Below are positions 60,423 to 64,000 of a DNA stretch of 64,000 bases, piece by piece. The notes beneath the pieces were generated by a model, which saw only the letters and a list, made by a program, of their open reading frames with translations, had not been told where the DNA came from and ran no database searches. The first letter of the stretch is position 1, and every line of letters starts with the position of its first letter. Source of the DNA: Collinsella sp. (GTDB taxonomy: Bacteria > Actinomycetota > Coriobacteriia > Coriobacteriales > Coriobacteriaceae); the NCBI GenBank assembly GCA_019414445.1, contig DXMA01000001.1, positions 141,777 through 205,776 on the forward strand. The letters run 5' to 3'. A program made the position numbers and the translations under genes.

Positions 60423-62024
60423 ATGGATCAAAGCAAGCCTTCGTTCTTTATCACGACGCCCATCTACTACGTCAACGCCGATCCGCACCTGGGCACGGCT
60501 TATTCCACCATCATCGCCGACGTTCAGGCTCGCTATCGCCGCTCCGCCGGCTATAACGTCAAGTTCCTGACCGGCATGGACGAGCACGGCGAGAAGGTCG
60601 CCGAGGCCGCTGCCAAGCACAACATGACGCCGCAGGAGTGGACCGACAGCCAGGCTCCGCACTTCAAGGAGCTTTGGAGCAAGCTCGAGATCTCCAACGA
60701 CGACTTCATTCGCACCACCGAGCCGCGCCAGCATCACGCCGTGCAGTATCTGTGGGAGCGCATGAAGGAGTCCGGCTACCTGTATAAGGGCAGCTATGAC
60801 GGCTGGTACTGCGTGCCCGACGAGACCTACTTTACCGATACGCAGGTCCAGAAGGGTGACGAAGAGTACGGTAGCGTCGGCCAGCACCTGTGCCCCGATT
60901 GCCACCGTCCGCTCGAGCGCGTGCAGGAGGAGTCCTACTTCTTTAAGCTCTCCGCCTTCCAGGACAAGCTTCTCAAGCTCTATGACGAGCACCCCGACTT
61001 TGTCGAGCCTGCGTTCCGCATGAACGAGGTACGTAGCTTTGTCGAGGGCGGCCTTAACGACCTTTCCGTGAGCCGCACGAGCTTTGACTGGGGCATTCAG
61101 GTCCCGTTTGACGAGGGTCACGTGACCTACGTGTGGTTCGATGCGCTGCTCAACTATATGACTGCCGTCGGCTACGGTGTCGACACCGACGAGGCCCGTG
61201 CCGAGCTGGCCTATCGCTGGCCCGCGCAGTTCCATATTGTGGGTAAGGACATCATTCGCTTCCACTGCGTCATTTGGCCCGCCATGCTCATGGCCATCGG
61301 CGAGGCCCTGCCCGAGCACGTCTTTGCCCACGGCTTCCTGACCGTGCGCAATGCCGAGACCGGCAAGGCCGAGAAGATGTCCAAGAGCCGCGGTAACGCC
61401 ATCGCTCCGCAGGATGTTATCGACATGCTGGGTGTCGAGGGCTATCGCTACTACTTCATGACCGACGTCGTCCCCGGCACCGACGGCGCCATCAGCTTCG
61501 AGCGCATGGAGCAGGTCTACAACGCCGACCTGGCCAACAGCTGGGGCAATCTTATCTCGCGCTCGCTCAACATGAGCGGCAAGTACTTTGACGGTTGCGC
61601 GCCCGCCAAGCCTGCATCGTTCGATGCGTTCGACAACCCGCTGGCAAAGATTGCCGACGGTTTGGTCGACCGCTACATGGCCAAGATGGACGTGCTCGAT
61701 TACGGCGGAGCCAAGGATGAGGTCATGGAGCTCATCCACGCCGCCAACCACTACATCGAGGACTCCGAGCCCTGGGCGCTTGCCAAGGACGAGGCCAAGG
61801 CTGACGAGCTGGCATTTGTGATCTACAACCTGCTCGAGGCCATCCGCATCGCCGCCCACCTGCTGATGCCGCTCATGCCCCAGACTTCTGCCGAGGCTCT
61901 GCGCCGCCTGTCCTGTGAGGGCGAGGCCGCGAGCGACGACCTCAAGGGCATTTGCGCTTGGGGCCTGCTTGCTGGTGGTCAGCCCGTCGAGAAGGGCGAT
62001 CCGCTGTTCCCGCGTCTGGCGTAG
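60423..62024 (+). CDS. metG: Methionyl-tRNA synthetase
   Basis: This 533-residue class I synthetase has the HIGH-equivalent PHLGTAYS (22-29), KMSKSRGN and a zinc-type insertion (CPDC). The C-terminal anticodon-binding helical domain is present, but the extra dimerisation/tRNA-binding domain of longer MetG is absent. GGAGG lies upstream. Confidence 0.96.
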   Translation: MDQSKPSFFITTPIYYVNADPHLGTAYSTIIADVQARYRRSAGYNVKFLTGMDEHGEKVAEAAAKHNMTPQEWTDSQAPHFKELWSKLEISNDDFIRTTEPRQHHAVQYLWERMKESGYLYKGSYDGWYCVPDETYFTDTQVQKGDEEYGSVGQHLCPDCHRPLERVQEESYFFKLSAFQDKLLKLYDEHPDFVEPAFRMNEVRSFVEGGLNDLSVSRTSFDWGIQVPFDEGHVTYVWFDALLNYMTAVGYGVDTDEARAELAYRWPAQFHIVGKDIIRFHCVIWPAMLMAIGEALPEHVFAHGFLTVRNAETGKAEKMSKSRGNAIAPQDVIDMLGVEGYRYYFMTDVVPGTDGAISFERMEQVYNADLANSWGNLISRSLNMSGKYFDGCAPAKPASFDAFDNPLAKIADGLVDRYMAKMDVLDYGGAKDEVMELIHAANHYIEDSEPWALAKDEAKADELAFVIYNLLEAIRIAAHLLMPLMPQTSAEALRRLSCEGEAASDDLKGICAWGLLAGGQPVEKGDPLFPRLA

Positions 62025-62066
62025 AGACTTCGCGAGCGCCATATCGGCAATTTGCTGTTTAGATGT

Positions 62067-62105
62067 AAGGGCATGGCCGCAACGGTCCATGCCCTTTCGT
62101 TTCAA
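62067..62105 (+). terminator. Terminator after metG
   Basis: AAGGGCATGG / CCATGCCCTT with tail TCGTTTC. Confidence 0.7.
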
Positions 62106-62134
62106 GACGCCGCCATCATGCTAAGGAGGCAACC

Positions 62135-62995
62135 ATGACAACTTCGCCTTTGGCAAACCCCACGGCCACCAGGGAGCTGCTGGAGGAGTTTGGCCTTGCG
62201 ACCAAGCATCGCCTGGGCCAGAACTTTCTAATCGACAATCATGTGATCGAACGTATCTGCGAGCTTGCCGAGCTTGCAGGTGACGAGCGCGTACTCGAGG
62301 TGGGTCCAGGTTGCGGTACGTTGACACTTGCGTTGCTGCAGGAAGCGGCGTGCGTTACGTCCATTGAGGCCGATTCCGAGCTTGAGCCGGTGCTCGATGC
62401 CCACGCCGCCGACTATGCCAACTTCCGCTTTATCATGGGCGACGCGCTCAGGGTGACGCCGGGGCAGATTGAGCAGGCTGCGGGCGGTGAGCCGACGGTA
62501 TTTGTCGCGAACTTGCCCTATAACGTGGCGGCGACGATCATTTTGCAATTTTTCCAGACGATGCCGGCGCTCAAGCGCGCCGTCGTCATGGTGCAAAAGG
62601 AGGTTGCCGATCGCATTGCCGCAGTGCCGGGCAACAAGACCTATGGCGGCTATACGGCAAAGCTTGGCCTGTATGCGCAGGTAACGGGTCGCTTTGAGGT
62701 GCCGCCGCGTTGCTTTATGCCGGCGCCACACGTGGACTCGGCCGTCGTGCGTATCGACCGTGTTGACGACGTGGTGCCCGAAGGGCTCGATCGCGACTTT
62801 GTGGCTCGCGTGATTGATGCTGCATTTGCTCAGCGTCGCAAGACCATCCGCAATTCCATGAGCGCCAACGGCTTTGCCAAGGACGTGCTCGATGCCGCCT
62901 TTGAGACTTGCGGTATCGCACCCACCACGCGCGCCGAGACGCTCGGCGTCGCCGACTTTGTGTGCCTGGCTCGGGAGCTTTCCCATGACGCTTAA
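62135..62995 (+). CDS. rsmA: 16S rRNA dimethyladenosine transferase RsmA (KsgA)
   Basis: This 286-residue enzyme dimethylates A1518 and A1519. It shows HRLGQNFLIDNHV, the SAM loop LEVGPGCGTLTLAL, NLPYNVA and the C-terminal block RKTIRNSM. AAGGAGG precedes the ATG. It overlaps the tatD-like gene by 11 nt. Confidence 0.97.
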   Translation: MTTSPLANPTATRELLEEFGLATKHRLGQNFLIDNHVIERICELAELAGDERVLEVGPGCGTLTLALLQEAACVTSIEADSELEPVLDAHAADYANFRFIMGDALRVTPGQIEQAAGGEPTVFVANLPYNVAATIILQFFQTMPALKRAVVMVQKEVADRIAAVPGNKTYGGYTAKLGLYAQVTGRFEVPPRCFMPAPHVDSAVVRIDRVDDVVPEGLDRDFVARVIDAAFAQRRKTIRNSMSANGFAKDVLDAAFETCGIAPTTRAETLGVADFVCLARELSHDA

Positions 62996-63902
62996 TGCCG
63001 AACGCGTGACGTTTACCAAGAAAAAGAAGACGGTTGCTTGTCCCGTGCCCTTGGCACCGCTTGCCGACACACATGCGCATCTGCTTTCGTTCTGGGGCAA
63101 GGATGTGCCCGAGACACTCGTGCGTGCCAAGGCGGCAGGCATCGACCTGTTGGTGACGGTCTTCGACCCCATCGCCGACAAGCGCAGCGTGACGGACTAT
63201 AGCGACTGGCTGACGCGCGAAATTCTGCCGATGCAGGATATCCCGCAGATCAAGTATCTTGCCGGCGTGCATCCGTATGGCGCGCCGGACTATACCGACG
63301 ACATTCACGCGCAGGTTGTTGCTGCGCTTGATGACCCTTTGTGCGCCGGTATTGGCGAAATCGGTCTGGACTACCACATGGATTACGACGACGACATCAC
63401 GCCGGCGCCCCACAGCGTGCAGATTGATTGCATGGCACGTCAGCTCGAAGTCGCCGTGCGCTGCAATGTGCCGGTGGAGTTGCACCTGCGGCACGAGGAC
63501 TCGGATGGGGAGCGCACCTCGCATATGGATGCGTACAACGTGCTTCGTGAGGTGGGCGTGCCCCAGGCCGGTTGTGTGCTGCACTGTTTTGGCGAGGACC
63601 GCGCCACGATGGAGCGCTTTGTGGAGCTGGGCTGCTATATCGCCTATGGTGGTGCGGCTACCTTTAAGCGCAACGACGACGTGCGCGAGGCATTTGCGGC
63701 AACCCCACTCGATCGAATTTTGTTCGAGACGGATTGCCCGTATATGGCTCCGGAGCCCATCCGCGGTCTTGAATGCGAGCCCGCAATGATCTCCATTACG
63801 GCAAACGCGCTGGTTAACGACCGTGTCGATCGCACTGGTGAGGACGCCGAAACAATCGCGCATGCCGCTTGGGAAAATGCCTGCAAACTTTTTCAAAAAT
63901 AG
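62985..63902 (+). CDS. tatD: TatD-family metal-dependent hydrolase
   Basis: This 305-residue TIM-barrel protein has metal ligands in ADTHAHLLSF (HxH), IGEIGLDYH, ELHLRHED, VLHCFGED and ILFETDCPYMAPEP. TatD enzymes are 3'-5' DNases/RNases active in the cytosol. The N-terminal 25 residues are a Lys-rich extension (TFTKKKKTVAC). The start at 62985 follows GGGAGC and lies within rsmA, indicating coupling; the longer frame lies wholly inside rsmA. Confidence 0.92.
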   Translation: MTLNAERVTFTKKKKTVACPVPLAPLADTHAHLLSFWGKDVPETLVRAKAAGIDLLVTVFDPIADKRSVTDYSDWLTREILPMQDIPQIKYLAGVHPYGAPDYTDDIHAQVVAALDDPLCAGIGEIGLDYHMDYDDDITPAPHSVQIDCMARQLEVAVRCNVPVELHLRHEDSDGERTSHMDAYNVLREVGVPQAGCVLHCFGEDRATMERFVELGCYIAYGGAATFKRNDDVREAFAATPLDRILFETDCPYMAPEPIRGLECEPAMISITANALVNDRVDRTGEDAETIAHAAWENACKLFQK

Positions 63903-63945
63903 TTCTTGCGTTCGCGGTGGCGCTCCGTTATTCTAATTCCTGCAC

Positions 63946-64000
63946 GCGGGCGTGGCGGAATTGGCAGACGCGTACGGTTCAGGTCCGTATGGGGGCAACC
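63946..64000 (+). tRNA. tRNA-Leu(CAG), partial at window end
   Basis: Acceptor GCGGGCG, D-arm GGCGGAATTGGCAGACGC and anticodon stem ACGG/CCGT with loop TTCAGGT (anticodon CAG) are typical of tRNA-Leu. The variable arm begins (GGGGGCAACC) and the rest lies outside the window. Confidence 0.9.

Noticed and set aside
59613..62105. Minus-strand frame of 830 codons opposite rsmI-metG
   Set aside because: It spans two unrelated real genes and has no recognisable domain.

Overview
The window is GC-rich chromosomal DNA that looks like a human-gut Coriobacteriia member, most likely Collinsella. The pointers are an actinobacterial-type Tad pilus locus, a mannose-family PTS paired with SIS-domain deglycases, a fused CbiM-PDGLE cobalt/nickel transporter, a T-box in front of pheS, and many DUF559/AbiEi-like genes and small dispersed intergenic repeats. 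Genus assignment is inference from gene content; no rRNA is present.

Layout. 1-8.8 kb: YitT membrane protein, GntR/UTRA regulator, recQ-gntR, a SIS-domain deglycase, an LDH/HicDH-like dehydrogenase and metA (acetyl-CoA type by its Glu111). 8.8-15.7 kb is an accessory stretch. It holds an AbiEi/DUF559-like predicted nuclease bracketed by two arrays of one repeat, 5-formyl-THF cyclo-ligase, hicAB, tandem dyad modules, a large M16C peptidase and a third copy of the array. 15.7-20.5 kb: GntR regulator, mannose-family PTS EIIA/B/C/D and a second FrlB/GfrF-like deglycase, a candidate Amadori-product (glycated lysine) uptake system. 20.6-25 kb: AlbA/ATPase regulator behind duplicated operator-like repeats, hypotheticals, tRNA-Val. 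25-36 kb: EamA transporter, DUF4012 surface protein, glmM, M32 carboxypeptidase, T-box-pheS-pheT. 36-41 kb: cbiM-cbiQ-cbiO, a PLC-like protein and a second nuclease-like hypothetical next to a terminal-inverted-repeat element. 41.5-47.5 kb: pyk, P2A Ca-type ATPase with a structured leader that hides its ribosome binding site, rsgA. 47.7-57.7 kb: a complete-looking Tad/Flp locus (cpaB, tadZ, A, B, C, flp, three further pilin-like genes, TadG-like, DUF192, RHH protein). 57.8-64 kb: tRNA-Phe with a duplicated 3' end (att-like scar), GH5 relative lacking its acid/base Glu, rsmI, metG, rsmA, tatD and the start of tRNA-Leu.

The strongest undescribed signals are intergenic. First, GAGCGTGGA repeat arrays with strict alternating 22/29-nt spacing end in an inverted unit exactly 66 nt after the last direct unit, in three independent arrays; two of them flank the predicted nuclease gene. 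Second, a structured RNA-like element occurs twice with compensatory stem changes. Third, several hairpin families share a GGGACA core, and two are found as diverged or identical copies within the window. Fourth, the tadE start lies behind a (CG)4 tract whose length decides the reading frame.
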